Assembly (NCBI GenBank): GCA_027452245.1
Contig: DAIDGW010000099.1
Span: forward strand, 1-50,666
Direction: 5' to 3'
Length of the DNA stretch: 50,666 nucleotides
Origin: Acidobacteriaceae bacterium
GTDB taxonomy: Bacteria; Acidobacteriota; Terriglobia; Terriglobales; Acidobacteriaceae
In this document: positions 33,651 through 43,329 of the stretch, one piece after another
Layout: the number at the start of each line of letters is the position of its first letter
Numbering within the stretch: position 1 is the first letter of the stretch
Position numbers and translations under genes: made by a program
The notes under the pieces: model-generated
What the model saw: the letters and a program-made list of their open reading frames with translations, nothing else
Databases searched by the model: none
Told to the model about the DNA's origin: nothing

Positions 33651-34247
33651 ATGAGATTTGAGGGCCGGAAACACCGTTTCTTTCACTGGATTCTTCTGCT
33701 GTGTTTGGTTTTCGCCTGCTTTGTGGCGTTCTTTGCCGGAGGTTACCTGGTTATAGACGATCCAGATCGCTCCGATGTGATTGTCGTTTTGGCCGGTGAA
33801 ACTGAGAAGCGGCCCGCGAAGGGACTGGAAATGTTAAACGAGGATTACGCGCCGTTCATGATCCTCGATGTCCCTGCGGTAGCGAAGATTTACGACGTTA
33901 CCCAACTCGAGATCGCACGGCAATACGTCCAGAAGCAGCCCCGAGCCCCTCAGATCGGCATCTGCCCCATCGCTGGATTATCCACCCGGGGAGAATCGCA
34001 TGATGTCGCCAAGTGCCTTTCCTCCATAAAAAGCGGACGTGTGCTGATCGTGACGTCCGACTACCATACACGCAGGGCGCTCAGTATATTTCGCCATGAA
34101 TTGAAGGGGCGAACCTTCTCCTCCTCCGCTGCCCGTAACCCTGTCGAATATGGAGTACTCTGGTGGAAGCACCGCGAATGGGCGAAGACGTTCGTCAGCG
34201 AATGGGCCAAGCTGATTTGGTGGAAAGCCGTGGACGCGTGGCGATAA
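33651..34247 (+). CDS. YdcF/SanA (DUF218) family membrane-anchored protein
   Basis: The 198-residue protein (from the ATG at 33651) has one N-terminal membrane anchor (FFHWILLLCLVFACFVAFFAGGYLV). A periplasmic DUF218 domain follows, with SDVIVVLAGETEKRPAKGLEML, the Thr/Arg/Gly/Glu-containing TRGESHDVAKCL, and VTSDYHTRRALSIFRH. Members such as ElyC and SanA act in envelope carbohydrate-lipid metabolism, with no defined reaction. It lies between the dehydrogenase and the O-antigen ligase genes and is convergent with the latter, so an envelope role is plausible. Confidence 0.88.
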   Translation: MRFEGRKHRFFHWILLLCLVFACFVAFFAGGYLVIDDPDRSDVIVVLAGETEKRPAKGLEMLNEDYAPFMILDVPAVAKIYDVTQLEIARQYVQKQPRAPQIGICPIAGLSTRGESHDVAKCLSSIKSGRVLIVTSDYHTRRALSIFRHELKGRTFSSSAARNPVEYGVLWWKHREWAKTFVSEWAKLIWWKAVDAWR

Positions 34248-34258
34248 GTCGGTGATCT

Positions 34259-35629
34259 TTACACCACTTCGGATGCGGCGGACAGGGCCTGCTCGGCAGG
34301 AATCTCGATGGGCCGACGCTTCCTTGACTGGTGCATCAACGGATCGGCAGCCGCGAGCGTGGACATCACATAAAACAAGGCGGCATTAGCCGGAATGTGC
34401 AGATTGAAGTCGACCGTACTGTGAACGAGAATACCAATTACTCCCAGAAGGCAGGCGAGTGTAAATGCGCCGGTTACTTCGGAATTCCATTTGTTGATTT
34501 TGCGCAACGCGTTCCGAAACAGCGCGATTAAGAACCACAGCATAATGGCGGTGCCTGCAAGGCCTGTTTCTACCAGCAATTGCAAATAGTCGTCATGTGC
34601 TTCGTTGATAAAGAAGTTTGTATAGAACGTGCGGTATTGCGGATAGACGATGGGAAATGACCCTAGTCCCCAGCCCAGGATGGGACGGGCATGGAACATT
34701 CGCAGCGCGTCGCGGTTGATGTGCAAGCGCACGTCCGCAGTCAGGTCAGCGTGAACATTCCCCAGAGTCGACAGGCGTTGGGATAATTCATTTCCACCGA
34801 GCCAGACCAGTACACCGGCAATGATCAACGTAAAAACCCCGCCTGCAATTGCGGCTTTCATATCCTGCTTCTGTCTAAGGACTAGCGTCCCCAGGACGAT
34901 GATTTCGACTGTGATCGCAAGCATTCCTCCACGAGAACCGGAGAGGAAGACTGTGCCGCCCATGATCGCAGCAGCAGCAGCAGCGGCCATCCGCTTTCTG
35001 GAATGAGTGAAGTGCGTCAGGGACAGCACCATTGGGACGGGTAGCAGCAGTTCCATCAGCCCGGCGTAATGGTTGTGATTTACGTAGGGTCCGTAGATCC
35101 AGCCTCCGAGAGCCGGCTGTCGGAGCCAGTAGAGCTTGCCGTTGGGCGATATGCCTTGCAGCATGGCGAAGCTGGCAACCGCGGTCCCATAGAGGCTGAA
35201 GATTATTGCCAGCTTTTTGGCTTGCGATGTTCGGAAGACTGCTTGCGCGGTAAGAAAACAAAGAATTCCGTAGGTGCAATCCAGCAATGCTTCCGAAATT
35301 GTGCCGTGCGGGTACTCGCTGCGACGGAATGCGATCTGCAGGAGGATCAGTAAGCCGAATGCCGCCATGGGGAGGAATAGCGGATTTCGTCGGATACTCA
35401 CCGCTCCATCAAGCAACTGCTTGGAAATCCATAACAGGGCGAGCCCAACTGTGCCGACTTGCAGTACAAATATCGACCACGGCTCCACCGCTCCAAATGC
35501 CAGAGGGCCGAACAAGAGCAGGCTCAAGGTGCCGTAGAGCAGCACGGAGTTAAGGGGCGCGGAGGGTGCACTGGTTCGCATAGCCGGACTCTTTGAGGCT
35601 GACATAAGGGCTGCCCTTGCTGAATCCAT
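34259..35629 (-). CDS. O-antigen ligase/polymerase (Wzy/WaaL-type) membrane protein
   Basis: The 456-residue polytopic protein has about twelve helices. A periplasmic loop in the second half (RPILGWGLGSFPIVYPQYRTFYTNFFINEAHDDYLQLLVETGLAG) carries the conserved RPxxGxGxGxF and HNxYLxxxxExG-like pattern of O-antigen ligases. It joins polymerised or single glycan units from lipid carrier to acceptor. An alanine run (AAAAAAAIMGG) is encoded by a GCA-type run near 34968-34984. It is third in the operon Wzc-TPR-ligase, 38 bp after the TPR gene. Confidence 0.9.
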   Translation of the reverse strand: MDSARAALMSASKSPAMRTSAPSAPLNSVLLYGTLSLLLFGPLAFGAVEPWSIFVLQVGTVGLALLWISKQLLDGAVSIRRNPLFLPMAAFGLLILLQIAFRRSEYPHGTISEALLDCTYGILCFLTAQAVFRTSQAKKLAIIFSLYGTAVASFAMLQGISPNGKLYWLRQPALGGWIYGPYVNHNHYAGLMELLLPVPMVLSLTHFTHSRKRMAAAAAAAIMGGTVFLSGSRGGMLAITVEIIVLGTLVLRQKQDMKAAIAGGVFTLIIAGVLVWLGGNELSQRLSTLGNVHADLTADVRLHINRDALRMFHARPILGWGLGSFPIVYPQYRTFYTNFFINEAHDDYLQLLVETGLAGTAIMLWFLIALFRNALRKINKWNSEVTGAFTLACLLGVIGILVHSTVDFNLHIPANAALFYVMSTLAAADPLMHQSRKRRPIEIPAEQALSAASEVV

Positions 35630-35667
35630 ACACTGCTAAAAACGGATCACACATTACAACTGGAGCC

Positions 35668-36969
35668 TCACTGCTGAACCCTTTTGGCGGTCAGGCGGAA
35701 GTCATCAATCCAGAGCTTTCCCCTGATCGGACTACCGGCGGGAAGGCGTCGCACATGCAAAATCAGCAATCGACAATCCGGCCCAGTAGTGAATTCTCCA
35801 ATTACTGACTTCCAGTATCCCGCCTCTTTCAATTCATCGCTGTCGTAATAGATTGTCTGGTGGTAGCCGTCCTGCAGCGTGAAATGCGGAGCTCCAGCGC
35901 CTTCCATCCCGCCGATCTTGTAATAGGCAGAAAATTCGTAGCTTGTATCGGGCTGAACCGGAACCATTTGCGTGATCCCGGCGTCTGAGATTCCCGGCCC
36001 GTCGAACGTAATCAGCAGCGAACGTCGGCCGCCGTGAAATTCGCTGGGATCCAACATCAGCTCTACGCCGGATTGTTTCTGGTACTGCCAGTCGAATCCA
36101 CCATTGAGAACATCAAGGCCGAAGTTGCCATTGACGATCAAGTTGGCGGCGGTGGGAAGGTATGCATTGAGCGAGAACCGGCGGGCGGTGTCTCGCCAGA
36201 CGCGCTGCGCTTCATCCACATCTTTTTGCAGAATGAGATAACGGAAATAGGTAAGTCCGGTGCGCACTCCAAAGGGCTGCTGAGAGCGGACCATCGCGTC
36301 CCAGACTTTTTCCGTCTGCTGAGTCTCTCTTTTGTCGATGAGCAGACTAAGCAGCGCTGTGTATGCATCGGTCGTGGGAGGGATGACATCGCGGAGCAAA
36401 GCATCAATATCGGGTTGAATGCGCCAGCAGAACTGCACGGCTGCCCCGGCGAGACCAGGATCATTGGCCAGCACCACACGAAATTCGCGCAATGCCCGCT
36501 GACTTTGCCCTTGTGCTAGATAGAAATTTGCTGCTTCCCAGGCAACGTCCGGAGTCGTGGGATCGGCCCCAATCGCACGTTCCAATGAAGCTGATTGCTG
36601 CGAGGTTTCCCCCAGAATTTGATAAACGCGCGCCAGATCGAACCAGTAGCGGGCAGAATGCGGATTCAGTTGGGCGGCCCGCACATACGAGACAACCGCC
36701 GCCGAAGGGTCGCGCGCCACGAGTTCCTGGTAACGGCCGATTTGGTCCGGGTAATCCGCATTACGAGGATCCAGTCTGGAAGCTTTGATCAGACTGGCTA
36801 TGTCCTGGCGACGGCCGTAATGGGATGCGAGAAATTGACATGCGACCAGCGCCAAGTATACAGATGCTAGCAATGCTGCGCTGCCAGCGACGATTGCTTT
36901 GCGCGCAGAAGAGTGCAGAGGAAATTCCATCAGCGCGGTCTTGGTTTGTCGGTTACTTGCGTCGGACAC
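35668..36969 (-). CDS. TPR-repeat membrane protein with C-terminal carbohydrate-binding-like domain
   Basis: The 433-residue protein has a short cytoplasmic start, one membrane helix (about 25-50), then TPR-like repeats (about 60-165, including AAVVSYVRAAQLNPHSARYWFDLARVYQ). A beta-rich C-terminal domain (about 285-430) has NGNFGLDVLNGGFDW and FHGGRRSLLITFDGPG, resembling CBM-like jelly-roll modules that bind glycans. It follows the Wzc-like gene with a 2-bp gap and precedes the O-antigen ligase gene. A role as polysaccharide assembly or length-control partner is inferred from this order. Confidence 0.82.
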   Translation of the reverse strand: MSDASNRQTKTALMEFPLHSSARKAIVAGSAALLASVYLALVACQFLASHYGRRQDIASLIKASRLDPRNADYPDQIGRYQELVARDPSAAVVSYVRAAQLNPHSARYWFDLARVYQILGETSQQSASLERAIGADPTTPDVAWEAANFYLAQGQSQRALREFRVVLANDPGLAGAAVQFCWRIQPDIDALLRDVIPPTTDAYTALLSLLIDKRETQQTEKVWDAMVRSQQPFGVRTGLTYFRYLILQKDVDEAQRVWRDTARRFSLNAYLPTAANLIVNGNFGLDVLNGGFDWQYQKQSGVELMLDPSEFHGGRRSLLITFDGPGISDAGITQMVPVQPDTSYEFSAYYKIGGMEGAGAPHFTLQDGYHQTIYYDSDELKEAGYWKSVIGEFTTGPDCRLLILHVRRLPAGSPIRGKLWIDDFRLTAKRVQQ

Positions 36970-36971
36970 AG

Positions 36972-39320
36972 TTACGCACTCGTCGGCGGTGCAACCGGAT
37001 CATCGGCGCCATCGCCCTCATCGAATTCATCGTCATTACGGTAATAACGCGAGTATTTTCCTTTGTATTCGTAATAGTAGTAATAATCCGGGGAACTCAG
37101 ATCGACCGCATTCAACAGGACACCCGCAACTTTCCCGTTGACCTGCATCAGGATGTCGCGCGAGCGGCGCAATGCCTGCTTGGTCGTGTGCCCGGAACGG
37201 ATCACGAGGACGATCGCGTCGGCGCGGGGTGAAAGTACTACCGCATCGGTGACGGAAAGAGTCGGTGGCGTGTCGATTACGATGTGATCGTACTTGTGCC
37301 GCAATTCTTCGAGCACATCCCGCATATTGGAGGAGGCCAGCAACTCCGCGGGATTAGGGGGCGGTGTTCCGGCCGGGAGCACCTGCAAATTGGGCAACAG
37401 AGGTGTACGAGTGATGGCCTGCTCCAGGCTCGTGCTGCCGGTGAGCACGTTGCTGAGTCCGCTGCGCGGCCCCATCCCGAGTGTCTTATGAATGCTGGGT
37501 CGGCGTAGGTCGGCATCGATGAGCAGAACACGTACTCCTTTCTGCGCCAGCACGGTGGCGGTATTGATACTGGTCGTGCTCTTGCCTTCCTGGGGGAGCG
37601 CGCTGGTCACCATGATGATCTTTGGCGGGGCACCTAAATTCGAGAGCAGCAGAGAAGTACGCAACGCGCGATATGATTCCGCCATTTGTGACTGCGGACG
37701 AACGTGGGTAATCAGTTCGACGGCTTCGTTCGAGGAAGCCAGCACGAGGCGTTTCGCGCCTGTTTCGCGAGCCGTCTTCGATCCCAGAGGAATCATGCCC
37801 AGCGGTGCGAATCCGGAAATCATATGCGCCTGTTCGGTGGTGCGCACGGTGTTGTCGAGTCCCTCCAGGAGGAACGCGAGCCCGATACCTGTGGTCAAAC
37901 CGAGCACCAGCGCGAAACTGAGATTCCGCGGAACATTCGGTTCCACCGGAGAGGTCGGCACACGCGCGCTATCAACGATGCGGAAATTATTCGATTTCAG
38001 TCCGGCCGAGACTCCCGCCTCCTTAAGCTTTTCGAGCAGCCCTTCATAGAGTTGGCGGTTGGTCTCGACGTCGCGTTTGAGAAGGCTATATTCAATCGCA
38101 CTCTCGTTCAGTTTGTTAGCTTCCTGCTTTTGCTTTTCAAGAGCATCGCGCAACATGTTCTCGCGCTGTAGCGCGGTCATGTACTGGGCACGTGCGCGAG
38201 CTACGAACTTTTTTACTTCTCCCTGAAGCTGCAGGTCGATTTCCTTGATCTGGCTGTTGATCTGTACCAGGCGGGGATAAGCTGGGCCGAACTGCGTGTT
38301 CAATTCTGCTGCCTGGATCTGAAGATCGGCGCGCCGGCTGCGAAGAGTTTCCAGGAGACCCGAACCGGACTGTGCGCCCGAATCGACAGGAGTACCGCTG
38401 GTGTTGGAAGCAATGGCAGCGGGGTCGCCGGATTGGAGCATACGGTAATACGCTTCTTTGTCCATGCGTTCCGACTCAGCGCCGGTAAATTCTTTGTTCA
38501 ACTCATCAAGCTTCTCCGTAATGATGTTCTGCTTTTCGTCGATACCAAGAATCTCGTGTTCTTTCTGATAGCGAACCAGCTTCTCCTGGGAGGTCTCGAC
38601 CTTCATCTGAAGGTCAACCAATTGCTTCGACAACCAATCCGAGGCTTGCATGGTGGATTCGAAGCGCGCTTTGAAGTTGTTCTCGATGTAAGTCTGCATC
38701 AGCGTGTTCACCACATTGGCAGCCGTTTGCTTATTGGCACTGCGGTAGTGAATTTCGATGATGCGCGAATTGGGAGCCAGTGCCACCCTGAGTCCGCCCT
38801 TGAACGAGCCTAGAGCAGCCGATGCGCGGGAGGAATTTACCTGCAAGGGATCGGGTGCCAGATCGATCGAAGACTGCAATGCAGGAGGAGTTGCTGGCGC
38901 TCCGTAATCCGGACGGCGGTCGAGGTTCAGTTCGCGAATGACTTGCAGCGCGAGCAGATCGCTTTGCAGAATTTTTACTTCGGTGTCCAATTCCGTGGGA
39001 TCGTAGTAATCGATGCTGAACGCCGCTGAGTCTTTGAAGTTCAACGTGGAATCGGGTTTATTGATTGCGATGCTGCCGCTAGCTTCGTAGACCGGGGTCA
39101 TTTTCAGGCTAGCCACTGCTACAACGGAAAAGATTGTGACCAGGCACGAAATGACGACCCACTTTCGCTTGACCAGGATACGAAGATACTCGCCAAGGGT
39201 CGATTCCTGCCCAGGCAATTCGGTGTAGAGTCGGGGCGCCGTCCGATTCAGATCAAAGGGCGTCGGCTGCATTTCGCGGACAATCGAGCTGTTTGTTGGC
39301 ACCAACGGTCCCGAACCCAT
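36972..39320 (-). CDS. Wzc-like polysaccharide copolymerase with BY-kinase domain
   Basis: The 782-residue protein has an N-terminal Wzz domain (helix about 55-75, then a large periplasmic region with coiled coils) and a second membrane helix (about 465-485). A C-terminal tyrosine kinase has Walker A SALPQEGKSTTS (Lys580), Walker A' VLLIDADLRRPS and VIDTPPTL. The tail is very Tyr-rich, with five consecutive Tyr at 746-750 and three more soon after, as autophosphorylation sites. GAGGAAGAGGA is immediately before the ATG at 39320, which decides the start over 39272. It governs chain length and export of exopolysaccharide or capsule. Confidence 0.95.
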   Translation of the reverse strand: MGSGPLVPTNSSIVREMQPTPFDLNRTAPRLYTELPGQESTLGEYLRILVKRKWVVISCLVTIFSVVAVASLKMTPVYEASGSIAINKPDSTLNFKDSAAFSIDYYDPTELDTEVKILQSDLLALQVIRELNLDRRPDYGAPATPPALQSSIDLAPDPLQVNSSRASAALGSFKGGLRVALAPNSRIIEIHYRSANKQTAANVVNTLMQTYIENNFKARFESTMQASDWLSKQLVDLQMKVETSQEKLVRYQKEHEILGIDEKQNIITEKLDELNKEFTGAESERMDKEAYYRMLQSGDPAAIASNTSGTPVDSGAQSGSGLLETLRSRRADLQIQAAELNTQFGPAYPRLVQINSQIKEIDLQLQGEVKKFVARARAQYMTALQRENMLRDALEKQKQEANKLNESAIEYSLLKRDVETNRQLYEGLLEKLKEAGVSAGLKSNNFRIVDSARVPTSPVEPNVPRNLSFALVLGLTTGIGLAFLLEGLDNTVRTTEQAHMISGFAPLGMIPLGSKTARETGAKRLVLASSNEAVELITHVRPQSQMAESYRALRTSLLLSNLGAPPKIIMVTSALPQEGKSTTSINTATVLAQKGVRVLLIDADLRRPSIHKTLGMGPRSGLSNVLTGSTSLEQAITRTPLLPNLQVLPAGTPPPNPAELLASSNMRDVLEELRHKYDHIVIDTPPTLSVTDAVVLSPRADAIVLVIRSGHTTKQALRRSRDILMQVNGKVAGVLLNAVDLSSPDYYYYYEYKGKYSRYYRNDDEFDEGDGADDPVAPPTSA

Positions 39321-39609
39321 TCCTCTTCCTCGATCAGTTGCGCTGCTATCCCACCGCGACTGCGCATTTTTGAATTATGAGAACGAGCCCTCCCTCAGGC
39401 CGGCGTGACTTTCAAAGACCCCTGCTACCAGAGTTGGCACACGACTGCCAATCGGAGGCGTCAAACGATTAAAGCAAAGATCAGATTCTCTTCAGAGTGC
39501 CTAATCGAGTTCCTCGGCAGGTTCCAAGTGTGCTGAGAGAGTCACGTCCACCTCAGAAAATTCTTGGTTATACTACCCATCAATTACTCCAGTCAGAAAG
39601 AGAGCCCAG
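39321..39609. other. Divergent intergenic region
   Basis: This stretch separates the minus-strand Wzc operon from the plus-strand glycan locus. TATACT at 39569-39574 is a plausible -10 for the plus-strand gene at 39610, but a matching -35 is not seen. No RNA gene is evident. Confidence 0.35.
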
Positions 39610-41025
39610 GTGCTGTTTCGATCTTCACCGAAACGCAAAGTGATGGTGATCGGGCTGGACTGTGCCGACCCCGAATTGGTCTTTGGGCCGTCGCTGCAGG
39701 AACTTCCCAATATTCGGCGCGTCTTGGAAGCCGGTGTTCATGGAAAATTACGCAGCATCACGCCGCCCATCACGGTTCCCGCCTGGATGTGCATGATGAC
39801 CAGTCGCGATCCCGGGGAGTTGGGGATCTATGGTTTTCGCAATCGCAGCGAATATGATTACGACAAGCTTTCGGTTGCGAATTCGGCCAGTATCCACGAG
39901 CAAACCGTCTGGGATTTGCTGAGCAGGGCTGGCAAGAACTCCATCGTTATCGGGGTCCCGCCCACCTACCCCGTCAAGCCGGTGCGCGGCTCACTGGTCA
40001 GTTGCTTTTTGACGCCGGGAGCGCAGAGCCAATACACCTACCCGCACGAATTGCGCGGTGAACTGCAGCGGATTGTCGGCGATTACATGGTCGACGTCAA
40101 AGGCTTTCGCACCGACAAGAAACAGTGGCTTCTTAGTCAGATTTATGAGATGACTACCAAGCGTTTCACCGTCGCGAAGCATTTGCTAAAAACGCGTCCG
40201 TGGGATTTCTTCATGATGGTTGAAATGGGCACGGACCGCATCCATCACGGCTTTTGGCAGTTCATGGATCCACAGCACGTGCTCTATGCCGGAGACGGCA
40301 ATCCCTTCCGCAATGCAATTCATGCATACTACAAGTATGTCGACTTGCTTATCGGTGAGTTGCTCGAGTTCGCCGATAGCAACACGCGCGTCCTGATCGT
40401 TTCCGATCACGGCGCCAAGCGCATGGATGGGGCAGTCGCGCTGAACGAATGGTTGATCCAGAATGGGTATCTTTCTCTGAAAAAGTATCCCAGCGCGCCT
40501 ACCCGGTTCGATCAGTTGGAGATCGATTGGTCGCGCACGAAGGCGTGGGGTGAGGGCGGATACTACGGGCGCATCTGTCTCAACGTGGAAGGACGCGAAC
40601 CCCAAGGCGTGGTGCCTAAATCCGAGTACGATTCGCTGCGCGGAATTCTGAAAGAGCAACTTGAGTCTTTAGGCGATGCCGAAGGGGCTTCTATCGGTAC
40701 CCGCGTCGCGCTTTCAGACGAAGTCTATCGTGATACGAAAAACATCGCTCCTGATCTCAGTGTTTTCTTCGGAAATCTGTATTGGCGTTCCAGCGGCATG
40801 GTAGGTAGCGGCAAAATTCACACTCGCGAGAACGACACTGGGCCGGACGGCGCCAATCATAATTGGGATGGAATCTTCCTGATGGCGGAAGGCAAAAACT
40901 TGGCGCGCAGCCAGCAACGAGCCACGCTCGAAGGACTGCGCCTATACGACGTCGCGCCCACCATTCTGGAAGCATTCGGCATGAAGCCGCTGGCACAAAT
41001 GCAAGGCCATCCGATCGCAGCATAG
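39610..41025 (+). CDS. Type I phosphodiesterase/nucleotide pyrophosphatase family protein
   Basis: The 471-residue protein starts at a GTG with AGAGAG upstream. It belongs to the alkaline-phosphatase superfamily. VMVIGLDCADPEL gives the metal-binding Asp17, PPITVPAWMCMMTSRDPGELGIYGF gives the probable nucleophile Thr55, and VEMGTDRIHHGFWQF and VSDHGAKRMDG carry the second set of metal ligands. It may hydrolyse sugar nucleotides, phospho-glycans or lipid-linked sugars. Its place at the head of the pse-type locus suggests a glycan-related substrate. No signal peptide is obvious. Confidence 0.9.
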   Translation: MLFRSSPKRKVMVIGLDCADPELVFGPSLQELPNIRRVLEAGVHGKLRSITPPITVPAWMCMMTSRDPGELGIYGFRNRSEYDYDKLSVANSASIHEQTVWDLLSRAGKNSIVIGVPPTYPVKPVRGSLVSCFLTPGAQSQYTYPHELRGELQRIVGDYMVDVKGFRTDKKQWLLSQIYEMTTKRFTVAKHLLKTRPWDFFMMVEMGTDRIHHGFWQFMDPQHVLYAGDGNPFRNAIHAYYKYVDLLIGELLEFADSNTRVLIVSDHGAKRMDGAVALNEWLIQNGYLSLKKYPSAPTRFDQLEIDWSRTKAWGEGGYYGRICLNVEGREPQGVVPKSEYDSLRGILKEQLESLGDAEGASIGTRVALSDEVYRDTKNIAPDLSVFFGNLYWRSSGMVGSGKIHTRENDTGPDGANHNWDGIFLMAEGKNLARSQQRATLEGLRLYDVAPTILEAFGMKPLAQMQGHPIAA

Positions 41026-41062
41026 TTTTGGAAGCGGTTGGGAACTTTATCGAGGCAAACGG

Positions 41063-42076
41063 ATGAATTGGTCACAGGAAGTCGTTCTCGTCACCGGCGG
41101 TACCGGTTCGTTCGGCAAGAAGTTCGTGGAAATTATGCTGCGCGAATATCACCCCAAGCGCTTGGTGGTCTTCAGTCGCGACGAACTGAAGCAGCACGAC
41201 ATGCGCACCGCCGGCTTGGACGATCCGGCCCTGCGCTATTTCATCGGCGATGTTCGCGACGCCACTCGGTTGGAGCGTGCTTTCTCCGGAGTGACCATCG
41301 TAGTTCATGCTGCCGCTCTCAAACAGGTGCCGGCCTGCGAATACAACCCGTTTGAGGCCATTCAGACCAATATCATCGGTGGCCGCAACGTGATCGATGC
41401 TGCCATCAATCAGGGTGTCCGCCGCGTGCTGGCATTGAGTACCGATAAAGCCGTGAATCCAATCAATCTTTATGGCGCCACCAAGCTCTGCGCCGAGAAA
41501 ATGTTTGTGCAGGCCAATGCCTACGCTGGCGGACAGGATTCCCGCTTCAGTTGTGCGCGTTATGGAAATGTCGTGGGCAGCCGGGGTAGCGTCATCCCCG
41601 TATTTCTTGAGCAGCGGCGGCGCGGTCGCATCACGCTGACCGATTCGCGCATGACCCGCTTCTGGCTGACGCTCGAGCAGGGCGTCCGCTTCGTCGTGAG
41701 CAGCCTTGAGCGCATGCACGGCGGAGAAATATTCATTCCAAAGATTCCCAGTATGCGCCTGCTCGATCTGGCAGAGACGATCGCGCCCGGGTGCGAGATT
41801 GAGACTATCGGTATTCGCCCCGGCGAAAAGTTGCATGAGGTGCTCGTCTCGGAGGATGAGGCACGCAATACGCTCGAAGTGCCAGACCGGTACATCATTC
41901 AACCGGCGCACACTTGGTGGAAACGCGAAAATTGGTCGGACGCGACCCCGATGCAAGAAGGCTTCCGATATGCGAGCGACACCAACGATCGCTGGCTGAC
42001 CAACCGTGAATTGCGGGAATTGGCGGGGTTGCCTTCGCTGGAAGACCGCATTTATTCCGCCGGCATTCCGGCATAG
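41063..42076 (+). CDS. pseB: UDP-N-acetylglucosamine 4,6-dehydratase (inverting), PseB-like
   Basis: The 337-residue SDR-fold enzyme starts WSQEVVLVTGGTGSFGKKFVEIML and has VFSRDELKQHDM, the Asp-Lys pair in ALSTDKAVNPINLYGATKLCAE (also the SDR Tyr-x3-Lys), and RYGNVVGSRGSVIPVF. It makes UDP-2-acetamido-2,6-dideoxy-beta-L-arabino-hex-4-ulose, the first step of pseudaminic acid synthesis. It is followed after 7 bp by a PseC-type aminotransferase, which supports the assignment. Confidence 0.95.
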   Translation: MNWSQEVVLVTGGTGSFGKKFVEIMLREYHPKRLVVFSRDELKQHDMRTAGLDDPALRYFIGDVRDATRLERAFSGVTIVVHAAALKQVPACEYNPFEAIQTNIIGGRNVIDAAINQGVRRVLALSTDKAVNPINLYGATKLCAEKMFVQANAYAGGQDSRFSCARYGNVVGSRGSVIPVFLEQRRRGRITLTDSRMTRFWLTLEQGVRFVVSSLERMHGGEIFIPKIPSMRLLDLAETIAPGCEIETIGIRPGEKLHEVLVSEDEARNTLEVPDRYIIQPAHTWWKRENWSDATPMQEGFRYASDTNDRWLTNRELRELAGLPSLEDRIYSAGIPA

Positions 42077-42083
42077 GATCGTC

Positions 42084-43295
42084 ATGAGTGCGACTTCCGT
42101 CACCCCGCAGACGCTTGCCATCGACGGCGGATCGCCCGTCCGCGATACCTTTCTGCCTTATGGACGGCAATCGATCGATGAATCCGATATCACGGCAGTG
42201 ACGGACGCGCTCCGCTCCGATTGGCTTACGACGGGCCCCAAAGTGGGCGAGTTTGAGGAAGCCTTCGCAGCCAGGGTGGGCGCGAAGTTCGCAGTCAGTT
42301 TCAGTTCCGGAACGTCAGCGTTGCATGCCGCTGCTTTCGCCGCCGGCCTGAAAAGCGGTGATGAGGCAATTACCACGCCCATGACCTTCGCTGCGACGGC
42401 CAACTGCATTCTCTATCAGGCCGCGACCCCCGTCTTTACGGACGTGCAGGCAGATACTCTCAATCTCGACCCCGGCCACTTGGAATCAAAGATCACGCCG
42501 AACACGCGGGCGATTCTTCCGGTCGACTATGCGGGTCACCCCGCCGAATTGGAGCAGATTCTAGCCATTGCCGACCGGCACGGGCTGATCGTTATTGAGG
42601 ACGCATGTCACGCGCTCGGCGCCGAGCACCGCGATCGTCCGGTCGGCAGCCTCGCGGATATGACCGTGTTCAGCTTTCATCCGGTGAAACACATTACAAC
42701 CGGGGAAGGCGGCTTGGTCGCCACGAACAGCGCGAAGTTCGCCGAGATTCTGCGGCGCTTTCGCAATCACGGAATTTGCAGCGATGCCCGTCAGCGGCAG
42801 GCTAACGATCACTGGCATTACGAGATGGTCCTGCTCGGCTATAACTACCGCTTGCCTGACCTTGCGTGTGCTCTGGGCTTATCGCAGCTGCAGAAACTGG
42901 ATCGCAATCTGCAGCGACGGCGTGATATCGCCGCCCGCTACACCGCCGCGTTTCGCGCCATGGACGCCGTAATCCCTCCAACGGTTCGTCCCGGAGTGAA
43001 CCCGGCCTGGCACCTATATCCCATCCGCCTCGATCTTTCGAGGCTGAGAGCAGAACGTGCGCAGATCTTCCGTGCTCTTCGCCGGGAAAATATTGGTGTC
43101 AACGTTCATTACATTCCGGTGCATTTGCACCCATATTACCGGGAGCGCTTCGGATATACAGGCGGTGAATTTCCCGTCGCCGAAGACGCCTATCAGCGGT
43201 TGATCAGCCTGCCGATGTTTCATGGCATGAGCGATCAGGATGTGGAGGATGTGATCCACGCAGTGGAGAAAGTAGTGAATCACTATCGGAAGTAG
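42084..43295 (+). CDS. pseC: PseC-like UDP-sugar aminotransferase (PLP-dependent)
   Basis: The 403-residue enzyme is of the DegT/DnrJ/EryC1 type. It has AVSFSSGTSALHAAAFAAGL, VIEDACHALGAEH and the PLP Lys202 in FHPVKHITTGEGG. It transaminates the PseB product to UDP-4-amino-4,6-dideoxy-beta-L-AltNAc. The ATG at 42084 is chosen because it follows pseB by 7 bp and starts the family-like sequence; the frame is open upstream within pseB. Confidence 0.94.
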   Translation: MSATSVTPQTLAIDGGSPVRDTFLPYGRQSIDESDITAVTDALRSDWLTTGPKVGEFEEAFAARVGAKFAVSFSSGTSALHAAAFAAGLKSGDEAITTPMTFAATANCILYQAATPVFTDVQADTLNLDPGHLESKITPNTRAILPVDYAGHPAELEQILAIADRHGLIVIEDACHALGAEHRDRPVGSLADMTVFSFHPVKHITTGEGGLVATNSAKFAEILRRFRNHGICSDARQRQANDHWHYEMVLLGYNYRLPDLACALGLSQLQKLDRNLQRRRDIAARYTAAFRAMDAVIPPTVRPGVNPAWHLYPIRLDLSRLRAERAQIFRALRRENIGVNVHYIPVHLHPYYRERFGYTGGEFPVAEDAYQRLISLPMFHGMSDQDVEDVIHAVEKVVNHYRK

Positions 43296-43329
43296 TCTTT
43301 CACGGACCTGGAGAGATTGGCACCACGAC

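Noticed and set aside
34968..34984. GCA repeat in the O-antigen ligase gene as a phase-variation tract
   Set aside because: The repeat unit is three bases, so slippage would only change the number of Ala residues and not switch the frame.
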